From CAHJXF01 sp964657795 (GTDB lineage: Bacteria > Pseudomonadota > Gammaproteobacteria > Burkholderiales > Burkholderiaceae_D), in NCBI GenBank assembly GCA_964657795.1, contig CAZZWS010000001.1, positions 6,469-70,468 on the forward strand: 64,000 nucleotides of DNA, given 5' to 3'. Every line of letters begins with the position of its first letter. Positions within the stretch are counted from its first letter, which is position 1. Of the stretch, positions 18,420 through 26,003 are shown one piece after another. The notes beneath the pieces were generated by a model. That model saw only the letters and a program-made list of their open reading frames with translations, did no database searches and was not told where the DNA came from. The position numbers and the translations under genes were made by a program.

Positions 18420-19265
18420 TTAGAAGAGGCTTTCGTTGACGTAGATCACGTCATCGGGAGAAACGAGATCGTTCAGATCGGCGGACTTCTTTTCCGGCAC
18501 GCCCTGGGCATTGCGGCGGACCACGCGCAGGAAGTGTTCGGTGCCCCGCGCGGTCAGGCCGCCACCGGCCGCGAGCGCCTGCCGCATGGTCATGTTGCGC
18601 TCGATGCGAAAACTCCCGGGATGGGCGACCTCGCCGTAGATGTAGAAGGTCGGGGCACGTGGCACGTACACCGTGTCGCCGCCGGCGACCGGAATGTCCT
18701 CGTCGGTGAGGTCCTTGCGGTAAAGCGTGTCGATGTCGATCTCGCGCCGGAACGGCTTGCCGTCCCGCGCGCCGGTGACGATGATCGAATCGGCCCCGCC
18801 CGGCGCGAGTCCACCGGCCTCGGCCAGCATCTGCGAGATGCGCGTGTTGAACGTCTCGAGAGGATAGGAACCCGGCCGGTTCACTTGCCCCAGCACCGAG
18901 ATCTTGTTGCCCCGGATCGTCAGCAACGAGATATTGACCTGCGGCTGCTTGATGAAGCCGCCGTCCTTCAGCGCTTTCGCGATCTTCGCTTCGGCGCTGC
19001 CGATGTCGAGTCCGCCGAGCGCGATGACCCCGACCAGGGGATAGTTGATCGAACCATCCTCGGACACCCGCGTCTCGAGCGTCATGTCGGGATTCTGGTA
19101 GACCGCGACGCGAATCGCGTCGCCGGATGCGAGTCGGTAGTTGCTACCGGGGTCGGAGCCCGCGGCCAGCGCTTGACCGCTGCACAAAGCGAGGCAGACG
19201 GTCCATAGCAGTGCCAAAAGCGAACGCTGGCAGGCACGCGTGCGGCCGAACGGCAAATTCATCAT
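18420..19265 (-). CDS. epsE: EpsE/GumB-like outer-membrane polysaccharide export protein
   Basis: This 281-aa exported protein has a signal peptide (LLALLWTVCLALCSGQALAA), then the poly_export block YRLASGDAIRVAVYQNPDMT and two SLBB-like beta-grasp repeats (ISVLGQVNRPGSYPLE and FYIYGEVAHPGSFRIE). It matches the EpsE branch of the Wza/OPX family. No Cys suitable for lipidation follows the signal. ATG 19265 has GGGAG spaced correctly; ATG 19283 is six codons earlier and lacks a good site. It starts the epsE-epsF-epsG block. The 158 bp upstream hold no gene and presumably the promoter. Confidence 0.92.
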   Translation of the reverse strand: MMNLPFGRTRACQRSLLALLWTVCLALCSGQALAAGSDPGSNYRLASGDAIRVAVYQNPDMTLETRVSEDGSINYPLVGVIALGGLDIGSAEAKIAKALKDGGFIKQPQVNISLLTIRGNKISVLGQVNRPGSYPLETFNTRISQMLAEAGGLAPGGADSIIVTGARDGKPFRREIDIDTLYRKDLTDEDIPVAGGDTVYVPRAPTFYIYGEVAHPGSFRIERNMTMRQALAAGGGLTARGTEHFLRVVRRNAQGVPEKKSADLNDLVSPDDVIYVNESLF

Positions 19266-19423
19266 GTTCCATCTCCCTGGCATCGCATTTCGATCGAACG
19301 CGAGTGCGCTTGCTGTACCGGGTCGTGCGATGCGACCTCAGTCGATGCGACCCACCCGACGCTGAGTCACGACGCAAACTGACAAGCGTGGGCCATCAGA
19401 ACACGCTTCTTGCGGCGGGCTTG

Positions 19424-19846
19424 TCAGACGATACGACGTAAAAAGAAAAAGGCGCCGAGAGCCAACGTGGCCAGCAACGACGTCCAGCGGTCCCGCTGCG
19501 GCAACCTGAATCCGTGCCCGGTTTCGATCTGCGGTCCGACGCGGGCTGCCGGCGCGCTGAGGGCAGTGTCAAGAAATTCGACAGGATAGGCGTTCGTCAG
19601 CAGGTCGAGAGAACCGGCCCGCGCGAGCAGAGGCATGTCGATCCGTTCCACGGCGAAAGCCGTCGCATCGGCCGGGCGCAGCGACTGCATCGCCACCAGC
19701 GGCGCCGGGTAATGCGCGGTGCGTTGAACGGGCGCGGTGTCCGACGTTTCAGTGGCTCGAGTACTGGCCCCGATCGCCACGCTTGAAATCATCGCCGCCG
19801 TGAACGGCAACAACCTGATGACGACCTTCAGCGCAAGACGGAACAT
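19424..19846 (-). CDS. Small secreted protein with C-terminal membrane anchor, unknown function
   Basis: This 140-aa protein is not one I recognise. It has a clear signal peptide (FRLALKVVIRLLPFTAAMIS, cleavage near VAIGA), a non-repetitive middle region of about 85 residues, and a C-terminal hydrophobic helix ended by Arg-Arg (SLLATLALGAFFFLRR). This tripartite tail resembles exosortase or rhombosortase substrates but lacks the Pro-Glu-Pro or Gly-Gly motif. AAGGAG stands about 10 bp before ATG 19846, so translation is well supported. It lies between epsL and epsE, where Eps loci of the exosortase-B type often carry exosortase-related genes. No exosortase is visible in the window. Confidence 0.7.
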   Translation of the reverse strand: MFRLALKVVIRLLPFTAAMISSVAIGASTRATETSDTAPVQRTAHYPAPLVAMQSLRPADATAFAVERIDMPLLARAGSLDLLTNAYPVEFLDTALSAPAARVGPQIETGHGFRLPQRDRWTSLLATLALGAFFFLRRIV

Positions 19847-20027
19847 GGCTCGTACTCCTTGAAGCGGCGACGAAAGATAAACGCAAGATTCGCGCCTGAG
19901 CACGTCAGCAGATCGACCGATCAGCGCGGATGTGCTCGTGCAGCAAATCTTTCATCGTCCAGAGTAGTCGAATACCATGACAGTTCCGTTTACCTATGAA
20001 ACGACTTGCAACCAAAGACCGCCAAAC

Positions 20028-20046
20028 ATTGGTGCGACGCACCAAT
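20028..20046. promoter_or_regulatory. Operator-like perfect inverted repeat after epsL
   Basis: The sequence ATTGGTGCGACGCACCAAT is a perfect 9-bp inverted repeat around one base. It sits in the 239-bp gap between the end of epsL and the small secreted protein gene, with no T tract, so it is more likely a protein-binding site than a terminator. Which regulator would bind it is unknown. Confidence 0.45.
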
Positions 20047-20085
20047 AGTACGCGATACGGAGCCTTCGGGTGCGTAACGGCAATG

Positions 20086-21330
20086 CTAGAAGGTGACCGC
20101 CGCCCGGAGCGAGGCGCCGTGATCGGAAAATTGATAGATGGGATTGTTCGAGCTCCGGTTCTCCTTGGTGGCGACGAAGGAGAAGACGAGGCCGCGATAG
20201 ACGTTCCAGTCGACCTGGAAGCCGTAATCGCGCATCGTCATTTCGAGGTTGTCCGCGACCGGGACGATCGCGCCGCGGAAGCTGCGCCGCGTAACGGACA
20301 AAGTCGGGCGCACGGTGATCTTGCTGGTAGCGGACCATACGGGATTGAAGGAGACCGTCGTGTCCTGCGAATACGTGCTGGCGATGTCCTGCGTACTCGC
20401 CAGCGAACGCGAGGCAACCAACTGAAGCTGTGTCTTGCCGGTCGCGATATAGGTGTAAGTCAGTTGCCCCACGACGCCGCCAAAGTCGCGTGACGTGAAG
20501 TCATCGCTGGTGCGCGACAGATAACCCAGCCGCCCGTCGAAGGAAGAGAAGCCGGTGGAGGTGTAGTGCGCGCTGAGGCCGGTCTCGTGTTCGTGAAACT
20601 GGGAGTCTTGCTGGATGGAAGGGTCGGTCGCGACGTTGGTGTAATTGCCGCGACCGCGCCGGAAGTACAGTTCGGCCTCGTTTCCTGACCGGAAGTCGTA
20701 GACCAGGCCTCCTTGGAGCGACGTGGTCTTCGCGTTCTGCCGGTTGAAGGTGGGCTGCTGACTCTTGTCCTCGTCCTGCAGGAACGCGAGACGGGGGTGG
20801 ATGGCCGCACCGGGCCGGTAGTCGATGGACAAGGTCCGGTCCTCGACCTTGCGGAGGTTGGTCTGCGTGATGACGCCGGTATCGCTGAAGTTGTTCGGCG
20901 CCTGGCTGCGTGAGATGGACAGGAGGCCCGTGAGCGACGGCGTGAGTGTCCATGACCACGCGGCGTTGATGACGCGCGAGGTGGTGTTGAGGAAATCGTA
21001 GGGGCTGTAATGGTCCTGCGCGACGTTGCCGCTAAGGTCGAAGCGCTGCTGTCCGTAGCTCTTGTCGAGGTTCAGGCCGATGCCCAGGCTGCGCGTCGTG
21101 GCGGACCTTCGGCCGTCCCCGAAAGGCTGGACGCCGTCGGGAAGTCGATACAGGTTGGAGTCGTAACGTTCGTTCGCGAACACGGTGACGCCGAAGACGT
21201 CGCCATCGAACGCGCAGGCCGGGCCGGCTGCGACGAGTGCGACAACCAGTGCGACAGCGAAGGTCGCCCTGGGCGCTCGCGCCGGGGCGACCCTCGCGAC
21301 GAGCCAGCGGTGAAAAGCGGAAATCAGCAT
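20086..21330 (-). CDS. epsL: EpsL-like outer-membrane beta-barrel of exopolysaccharide locus
   Basis: This 414-aa protein has a signal peptide (TFAVALVVALVAAGPACA) followed by an all-beta outer-membrane barrel with many alternating strands, ending in an aromatic C-terminal residue (RAAVTF), as expected for Bam-inserted proteins. It resembles the EpsL family tied to exosortase-B/PEP-CTERM polysaccharide loci, thought to help export polymer across the outer membrane. ATG 21330 has AGGA upstream; in-frame ATGs further upstream (21393) are possible but add no sensible signal. It leads the minus-strand run and is divergent from gumD. Confidence 0.85.
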   Translation of the reverse strand: MLISAFHRWLVARVAPARAPRATFAVALVVALVAAGPACAFDGDVFGVTVFANERYDSNLYRLPDGVQPFGDGRRSATTRSLGIGLNLDKSYGQQRFDLSGNVAQDHYSPYDFLNTTSRVINAAWSWTLTPSLTGLLSISRSQAPNNFSDTGVITQTNLRKVEDRTLSIDYRPGAAIHPRLAFLQDEDKSQQPTFNRQNAKTTSLQGGLVYDFRSGNEAELYFRRGRGNYTNVATDPSIQQDSQFHEHETGLSAHYTSTGFSSFDGRLGYLSRTSDDFTSRDFGGVVGQLTYTYIATGKTQLQLVASRSLASTQDIASTYSQDTTVSFNPVWSATSKITVRPTLSVTRRSFRGAIVPVADNLEMTMRDYGFQVDWNVYRGLVFSFVATKENRSSNNPIYQFSDHGASLRAAVTF

Positions 21331-21381
21331 TTGAGTCCTACGGTTTGCGGCGATCGAGACGAAGGGTGCGAGCGGGGCGAT

Positions 21382-21412
21382 GGCATGTTTCATGCCTGGA
21401 CGTTGCGTCCAG
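21382..21412. promoter_or_regulatory. Two abutting inverted repeats in epsL-gumD intergenic region
   Basis: GGCATG-TTT-CATGCC (21382-21396) is directly followed, sharing one base, by CTGGACG-TTG-CGTCCAG (21396-21412). Both are perfect. They lie in the middle of the 154-bp divergent region and could be operators controlling both arms of the locus. The first one also satisfies GG-N10-GC on both strands, but its -12 element is ATGC rather than TTGC, so a sigma-54 promoter is only a weak possibility. Confidence 0.4.
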
Positions 21413-21484
21413 TGTTGCGTGCAGCGGAATGCTGGCAACACGGGCGAGAGGACCAGAAGCGGATGAATTGGGGATGACAGGCGG

Positions 21485-22906
21485 ATGAGTACCACGAGAA
21501 GTGCGGACGGCAACGAGTTGCCGCCCATCGAAATCAGGCAATTGCCCGGGCTGCTGCATGGACGCGACGATATCCACGGTCATGTGGAGAGGCTGCTCGA
21601 TCCCTTCGCGCTGGTGCTCTCGCTGTGCGTCTGTGCATTGTTGTTCGACCGAGATGCGGGGTCGCCGTATCTCATCCTGTGTCTCGGCGTCGTCATGTTC
21701 ACGTTCCCGGGCCGTTCCAGGCTCCACGTGCCGATCTTCAGGTTGTTCAGGGACATCGTGCTCTCCGTCGAGACGCTGATGTTCCTGCTGATCACCTTCG
21801 GCTGGGCTACCGGCTACCTCGACGCGTTCTCGCAGCGCGCGATCGTCAACTGGTTGTGGATCGCGCCGGTCTGCCTGGTCGCGACGCATCTCGCCTTTCG
21901 CGCCAGTGCCCCGCTGGTGCTGAAGCGTGCGCAGCGCTGCGTCATCGTGGGAATGAACGACCAGGGCATCTCGCTCGCCACGCGGATCCAACACAACCCG
22001 TACACCGACCTGTCGCTGCTGGGCTTCTTCGACGATCGCGTCATCGCGCGGCAATCGTCCGCCACGGACCTGCCGATCCTCGGCAAGCTCGACGAGGTCG
22101 CTGCCTACGTCGCCACGCATCAGGTCCGCGTCATCTATCTCTCGCTGCCGATGGCGACCCAGGAACGCACGATGAGGTTGCTCGATGCGTTGCGGGACAC
22201 GACCGCTTCGATCTATTTCGTCCCGGACCAGTTCGTCACCGAACTGATCCAGTCGCGGACGAGTTCGGTCGTCGACATCCCGGTCGTCGCGGTCTGCGAA
22301 ACGCCCTTCGTCGGGCTCAATGGCCTGCTGAAACGTTTCAGCGACATCGTCATCTCCGCTGCGGCGCTGCTGTGCCTTTCGCCCTTGTTGTTGTTGATCG
22401 GCCTGATGGTGCGGATGGGATCGCCCGGCCCGGCGTTGTTTACCCAGCGCCGCTACGGCCTCGACGGACAGGAGATCGCCGTCTATAAGTTCCGGTCGAT
22501 GCGCGTCGAGGAAGACGGCAAGACCATCAGGCAGGCGCAGCGCAACGACGCGCGCATCACGCCGCTGGGCGCCTTCCTCCGCAGGACGTCGCTGGACGAG
22601 TTGCCGCAACTCGTGAATGTCCTGCAAGGACGCATGAGCCTCGTCGGCCCCCGGCCGCACGCGGTCGCCCACAACGAGCTCTACCGAAAGCTGATCAAGG
22701 GCTACATGGTGCGACACAAGGTTCGTCCCGGCATCACCGGCTGGGCGCAGGTCAACGGCTTGCGGGGCGAGACCGAGACCGTGGAGAAGATGGCGGCGCG
22801 CATCCGCTACGACCTCGACTACCTGCGCCACTGGTCGCTACGCCTTGATCTGCACATTCTCGCCAAGACCGTGTTGCTGGTCCTCCGGGACAAGCAGGCT
22901 TATTGA
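21485..22906 (+). CDS. gumD: GumD-like undecaprenyl-phosphate glucose phosphotransferase
   Basis: This 473-aa polyisoprenyl-phosphate hexose-1-phosphate transferase starts the repeat unit by moving glucose-1-phosphate to undecaprenyl phosphate. The N-terminal half has four to five membrane helices and a CoA-binding-like Rossmann domain (VIVGMNDQGISLATRI). The C-terminal catalytic domain has a re-entrant helix (DIVISAAALLCLSPLLLLIG), YKFRSM, RTSLDELPQLVNVLQGRMS, LVGPRPHA and RPGITGWAQVNG, with a C-terminal YDLDYLRHWSL block. All are WcaJ/GumD landmarks. ATG 21485. It is transcribed away from epsL and ends at a strong terminator. Confidence 0.92.
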   Translation: MSTTRSADGNELPPIEIRQLPGLLHGRDDIHGHVERLLDPFALVLSLCVCALLFDRDAGSPYLILCLGVVMFTFPGRSRLHVPIFRLFRDIVLSVETLMFLLITFGWATGYLDAFSQRAIVNWLWIAPVCLVATHLAFRASAPLVLKRAQRCVIVGMNDQGISLATRIQHNPYTDLSLLGFFDDRVIARQSSATDLPILGKLDEVAAYVATHQVRVIYLSLPMATQERTMRLLDALRDTTASIYFVPDQFVTELIQSRTSSVVDIPVVAVCETPFVGLNGLLKRFSDIVISAAALLCLSPLLLLIGLMVRMGSPGPALFTQRRYGLDGQEIAVYKFRSMRVEEDGKTIRQAQRNDARITPLGAFLRRTSLDELPQLVNVLQGRMSLVGPRPHAVAHNELYRKLIKGYMVRHKVRPGITGWAQVNGLRGETETVEKMAARIRYDLDYLRHWSLRLDLHILAKTVLLVLRDKQAY

Positions 22907-23055
22907 TCGATCGTGGCGACGTCATGGCACGTCGCTCGAACAGAGGCGATTGCCCGCATGGCGCTTATCGGACCCGTAGGTGTTCCCGGCCGAATTTGAA
23001 CATACGACGCGTTGGGGCTCGGCAAGTCGATCTTGTCACACGTTGTCCGGCCCAT

Positions 23056-23084
23056 AAAAAAACCGCCCGAAGGCGGTTTTTTTT
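23056..23084. terminator. Bidirectional Rho-independent terminator
   Basis: A 7-bp perfect stem AACCGCC/GGCGGTT with a CGAA tetraloop (23061-23078) is flanked by an A run on the left and eight T on the right. It can stop gumD on the plus strand and the PEP-CTERM gene on the minus strand. Confidence 0.93.
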
Positions 23085-23098
23085 CGAGCCCTGAACGC

Positions 23099-23734
23099 TT
23101 ACTTGGCGCGACGACGCTTGGCGGCCACGAGGGCGAACAGTCCGATGCCCATCAACGCGATCGACTCTGGCTCGGGCACGGGGGACGCGATACCGAACGA
23201 ATGGTTGTCCGTCTCGAACGCCGCTTGCGTGCTGCTCAGCGTGATCGACGTGAACAGCGAATCCGTGAACACGTTGAAGTAGTTGGCCTGACTGCCGTTG
23301 GCGTTGGTACCGGCCAGGAAAGGACTGCTGCCTTGCAAGGTCACCGATCCCGATGCACCGCTGAAAGTGATCGAATTGTACGAATCGATCGAACCCGCGT
23401 AGAAACCGAAGTAGTTGGCACCGACGGCCAACGTGATGACGATCGGATCGCCGAGGTTGCCACCGACCGTCAGATAGGGCGTCGCGTCGTTGGCGGGCTG
23501 TGCGTACTGACCGCCCAAGCTGCCGGTCACGATATGGGACGCCGTGTTCGCCGAATAGGTGGCGCCGGCACACCCGGTCAACGAAGCCGTTGTGTTGAAG
23601 TTGACGGTGCAAACGCCAGTCTTACTCGTGAACAGGCCCGGGCTGGTTTGAACGGTCGAGACCGCGAGGGCATTCGCAGCACCGCAGGAGAGCGCGAGAA
23701 GGGCGGCGCCCAGGTAATGAAGTTTGTTTTTCAC
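23099..23734 (-). CDS. PEP-CTERM sorting-domain protein
   Basis: This 211-aa exported protein has an N-terminal signal peptide (LGAALLALSCGAANALA), a Ser/Thr/Asn/Gly-rich beta-type middle, and a C-terminal PEP-CTERM tail: PVPEPESIALMGIGLFALV and then KRRRAK. PEP-CTERM proteins are processed by exosortase and are associated with exopolysaccharide and floc formation. The start is GTG 23734, with AAGG nine bases upstream; the upstream in-frame codons cover the promoter. It follows the exopolysaccharide locus but is read from its own sigma-54-type promoter. Confidence 0.9.
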   Translation of the reverse strand: MKNKLHYLGAALLALSCGAANALAVSTVQTSPGLFTSKTGVCTVNFNTTASLTGCAGATYSANTASHIVTGSLGGQYAQPANDATPYLTVGGNLGDPIVITLAVGANYFGFYAGSIDSYNSITFSGASGSVTLQGSSPFLAGTNANGSQANYFNVFTDSLFTSITLSSTQAAFETDNHSFGIASPVPEPESIALMGIGLFALVAAKRRRAK

Positions 23735-23772
23735 GATGGACCTTGGAGAAGAGTGGCAGTTGTAGACGATAG

Positions 23773-23789
23773 AAGCAAGCAACGGGCCA
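23773..23789 (-). promoter_or_regulatory. Sigma-54 promoter of PEP-CTERM gene
   Basis: Read on the minus strand, TGGCCCGTTGCTTGCTT has GG and GC exactly 10 bp apart and differs from the consensus TGGCACG-N4-TTGC at one position. The GTG start is about 40 bp downstream, leaving room for a short leader and the ribosome site. Sigma-54 control of PEP-CTERM genes through PrsK/PrsR is known in related bacteria. Confidence 0.7.
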
Positions 23790-23837
23790 TCAACCATAAG
23801 TATTTGTTTATTAACAAAAAGAAAAAATACTGTCGTC

Positions 23838-23880
23838 GAATCAGCGATAGCACTGATAAATATCTCGACACCTGTGTCGA
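23838..23880. promoter_or_regulatory. Dyads upstream of PEP-CTERM promoter, possible activator sites
   Basis: Two dyads lie 50-93 bp upstream of the sigma-54 promoter, in and beside an AT-rich patch (about 23790-23865) that stands out from its surroundings. They are ATCAG-N8-CTGAT (23840-23857) and the perfect TCGACAC-CT-GTGTCGA (23865-23880). Their position suits enhancer sites of a sigma-54 activator. The first is similar to a dyad in front of the TonB-receptor operon at 55989. Confidence 0.45.
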
Positions 23881-23962
23881 TCTCGCCGGACCCGAAACGA
23901 GCCTCGGTCGGCGAGATGAACATCACTCGGAAGCGAGCGTGAATGAGAACCGCAGAGATGAC

Positions 23963-25492
23963 CTATTTATTGATCGGCATCGCGAACTCCGGTCCCTTGC
24001 TCGCCGCCGCATCCGGCCACCGTTGCATCACGCTCTTGTAGCGCGTGTAGAAGCGCACGCCTTCCTCGCCGTACGCGTGATGGTCGCCGAACAGGGAGCG
24101 CTTCCAACCACCGAACGAATGAAAGGCCATCGGCACCGGAATCGGGACGTTGATGCCCACCATGCCGACTTCGATGCGTCGGGCGAACTCGCGTGCCGTG
24201 GCGCCGTCGGCGGTGTAGCACGAGACACCGTTGGCGAATTCGTGGCGGTTGATCAGGTCGATCGCATCCGCGAAGCTCGCCACGCGGACGATGCCCAGCA
24301 CCGGGCCGAAGATTTCCTCGCGGTAGATCTTCATGTCCGGTTCCACGTGATCGAACAACGTGGCGCCGAGGAAGAAGCCGTCCTCGCGGCCCGGCACGAC
24401 ATGGCGCCGGCCATCGGCGACCAGCGTCGCACCGCTCGCGATGCCGTCCTCGATGTAGCCGAGGATCTTCTGGCGATGGATGTCGGTCACGACCGGACCC
24501 ATGTCGGCATCGTCCTCCATACCGTCCTTGATCTTCAGCTTCGGGATGCGGTCCTTGAGCTTCGCGACGAGGGCGTCCGCCACAGGGCCCACCGCGACGC
24601 CGATCGAGATCGCCATGCAGCGCTCGCCAGCCGATCCGTAAGCCGCGCCCATCAACGCATCGGCCGCGTGATCGAGCTCTGCATCGGGCATCACGACGAG
24701 ATGGTTCTTGGCGCCCCCCAGGGCCTGGACCCGCTTGCCGTGCCGGCCGGCTTCCGCGTGGATGTACTCGGCGATCGGGGTCGATCCGACGAAACTGATG
24801 GCCGCGACGTCCGAATGCCGGAGCAGGGCGTCCACCGCTTCCTTGTCGCCGTTGACGACGTTGAACACACCATCGGGCAGGCCCGCCTGTTTCAGCAGTT
24901 CGGCGAGGCGCAGTGCCGCCGACGGATCGCGCTCCGACGGCTTCAGGACGAACGTGTTGCCGCAGACGAGCGCCAGCGGAAACATCCACATCGGAACCAT
25001 CGCCGGAAAATTGAAAGGCGTGATGCCCGCACACACCCCGAGCGGCTGCCGTAGAGAGAAGTTGTCGATGCCGCCGCCGATGTTGTCCGAGAACTGGGTC
25101 TTCAGCAGTTGCGGACCGCCGCACGCGAACTCCACGACCTCGATGCCGCGCATCACTTCGCCTTTTGCATCCGAGAACACCTTGCCGTGTTCGTGCGTGA
25201 TGAGGGCCGCCAATTCGTCGTGGTGCTGCGTCAGCAGCTCCTTGAAGCGGAACATGACGCGCGACCGGTTGAGCACTGAGGTCGCGCTCCACGCGGGAAA
25301 AGCCGCTTTGGCCGCGGCAACGGCCTGGTCCACGATCAGACGGTCGGCCAGCATGACCTCGGCACTGACCGTGCCGGTCGCGGGATTGAAGACCGGGGCG
25401 CGGCGGGCGTCCCGGCCGAGGGTCGCCGGGTCGACCATCCTGCCGCCGATGAAATGGCCGAGGGTGGCGACGACGGTTTGAGCGATGTTCAT
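23963..25492 (-). CDS. mmsA: Methylmalonate-semialdehyde dehydrogenase (CoA-acylating)
   Basis: This 509-aa aldehyde dehydrogenase is of the MmsA type. It converts methylmalonate or malonate semialdehyde to propionyl- or acetyl-CoA in valine, beta-alanine and inositol breakdown. It has the nucleotide-site Asn in GITPFNFPAMVPMWMFPLAL, NVVNGDKEAVDALL, FVGSTPIAEYIH, the catalytic Cys in GSAGERCMAI and IYREEIFGPVLGIVR. The TPFNFPAMVPMWMFP and GERCMA blocks are typical for MmsA. ATG 25492 has AGGAGA upstream. No other valine-catabolic gene is next to it, apart from a decayed fragment upstream. Confidence 0.93.
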   Translation of the reverse strand: MNIAQTVVATLGHFIGGRMVDPATLGRDARRAPVFNPATGTVSAEVMLADRLIVDQAVAAAKAAFPAWSATSVLNRSRVMFRFKELLTQHHDELAALITHEHGKVFSDAKGEVMRGIEVVEFACGGPQLLKTQFSDNIGGGIDNFSLRQPLGVCAGITPFNFPAMVPMWMFPLALVCGNTFVLKPSERDPSAALRLAELLKQAGLPDGVFNVVNGDKEAVDALLRHSDVAAISFVGSTPIAEYIHAEAGRHGKRVQALGGAKNHLVVMPDAELDHAADALMGAAYGSAGERCMAISIGVAVGPVADALVAKLKDRIPKLKIKDGMEDDADMGPVVTDIHRQKILGYIEDGIASGATLVADGRRHVVPGREDGFFLGATLFDHVEPDMKIYREEIFGPVLGIVRVASFADAIDLINRHEFANGVSCYTADGATAREFARRIEVGMVGINVPIPVPMAFHSFGGWKRSLFGDHHAYGEEGVRFYTRYKSVMQRWPDAAASKGPEFAMPINK

Positions 25493-25635
25493 GGGGGTCT
25501 CCTGACGGGCGAAGCGTGTCGTCCAAGGATACCGGCACGTCCGATCGTCGTCCGGGCGCATTCGGCCCGGCTTTCCCGCGCCAGGAGGTCGTCGACAGGA
25601 AAAACCCGCGTTGCGCGCTACGATCACCTCACCGG

Positions 25636-25850
25636 ATGTCCACGGCGTGCATCTTCGCGATCGCCGCGATCGGTCTCGACCTGATCACCGGCTACACCAG
25701 CCAGTTCAGCCTCGCGCATAGCGGCTACATGGCCGTCGGGCGTACACGCTCGACATCCTCGCCGTCGCCCGCGGCGGGTCGTTCCGGCCGGCGTTCGCGG
25801 TGTGGATAGTTACGGCGCCGATACTCGGCGCGTTGGTCGCAGGTGATGTC
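25636..25850 (+). pseudogene. Decayed LivM-like permease fragment
   Basis: Codons from ATG 25636 give FAIAAIGLDLITGYTSQFSL then AHSGYMAVG, which looks like the start of a branched-chain amino-acid ABC permease of the LivM type. The match then continues in another frame as YTLDILAVARGGSFRPAF, so a frameshift near 25740 breaks it, and the rest of a roughly 300-aa protein is missing. The 511-bp stretch 25493-26003 between mmsA and msrA has no other gene I can support. The codons after 25850 stay open to about 25960 but are unrecognised. Confidence 0.45.
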
Positions 25851-26003
25851 GCTAACCCCAAAGGGCCATTTTTCGGCGGCACCAGCATCGACCCGCGCAT
25901 CGCGGTCTTCGAAGGCGGCAAGATCCGCGAGGTTAAGCTCAGCACGCTGAAGCAGAGGACGAAGCGCCGCAGCAGCGGCCCGTGTGGCGGGTGGCGACGG
26001 CGT

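Noticed and set aside
20028..20046. NtrC-type binding site
   Set aside because: NtrC half-sites have the order TGCACC...GGTGCA; this repeat has the reverse order (GGTGC...GCACC).
21381..21396. Sigma-54 promoter for gumD or epsL
   Set aside because: GG-N10-GC is present on both strands only because the site is a palindrome, and the -12 element is ATGC instead of TTGC.
21338..22831. Long open frame antisense to gumD (about 497 codons), and similar long antisense frames over epsF, gumH, hyuA, hyuB, clpB and the TonB receptor
   Set aside because: High GC content keeps antisense frames open. The translations are Arg/Asp/His-rich low-complexity with no domain, while the sense frames match known families.
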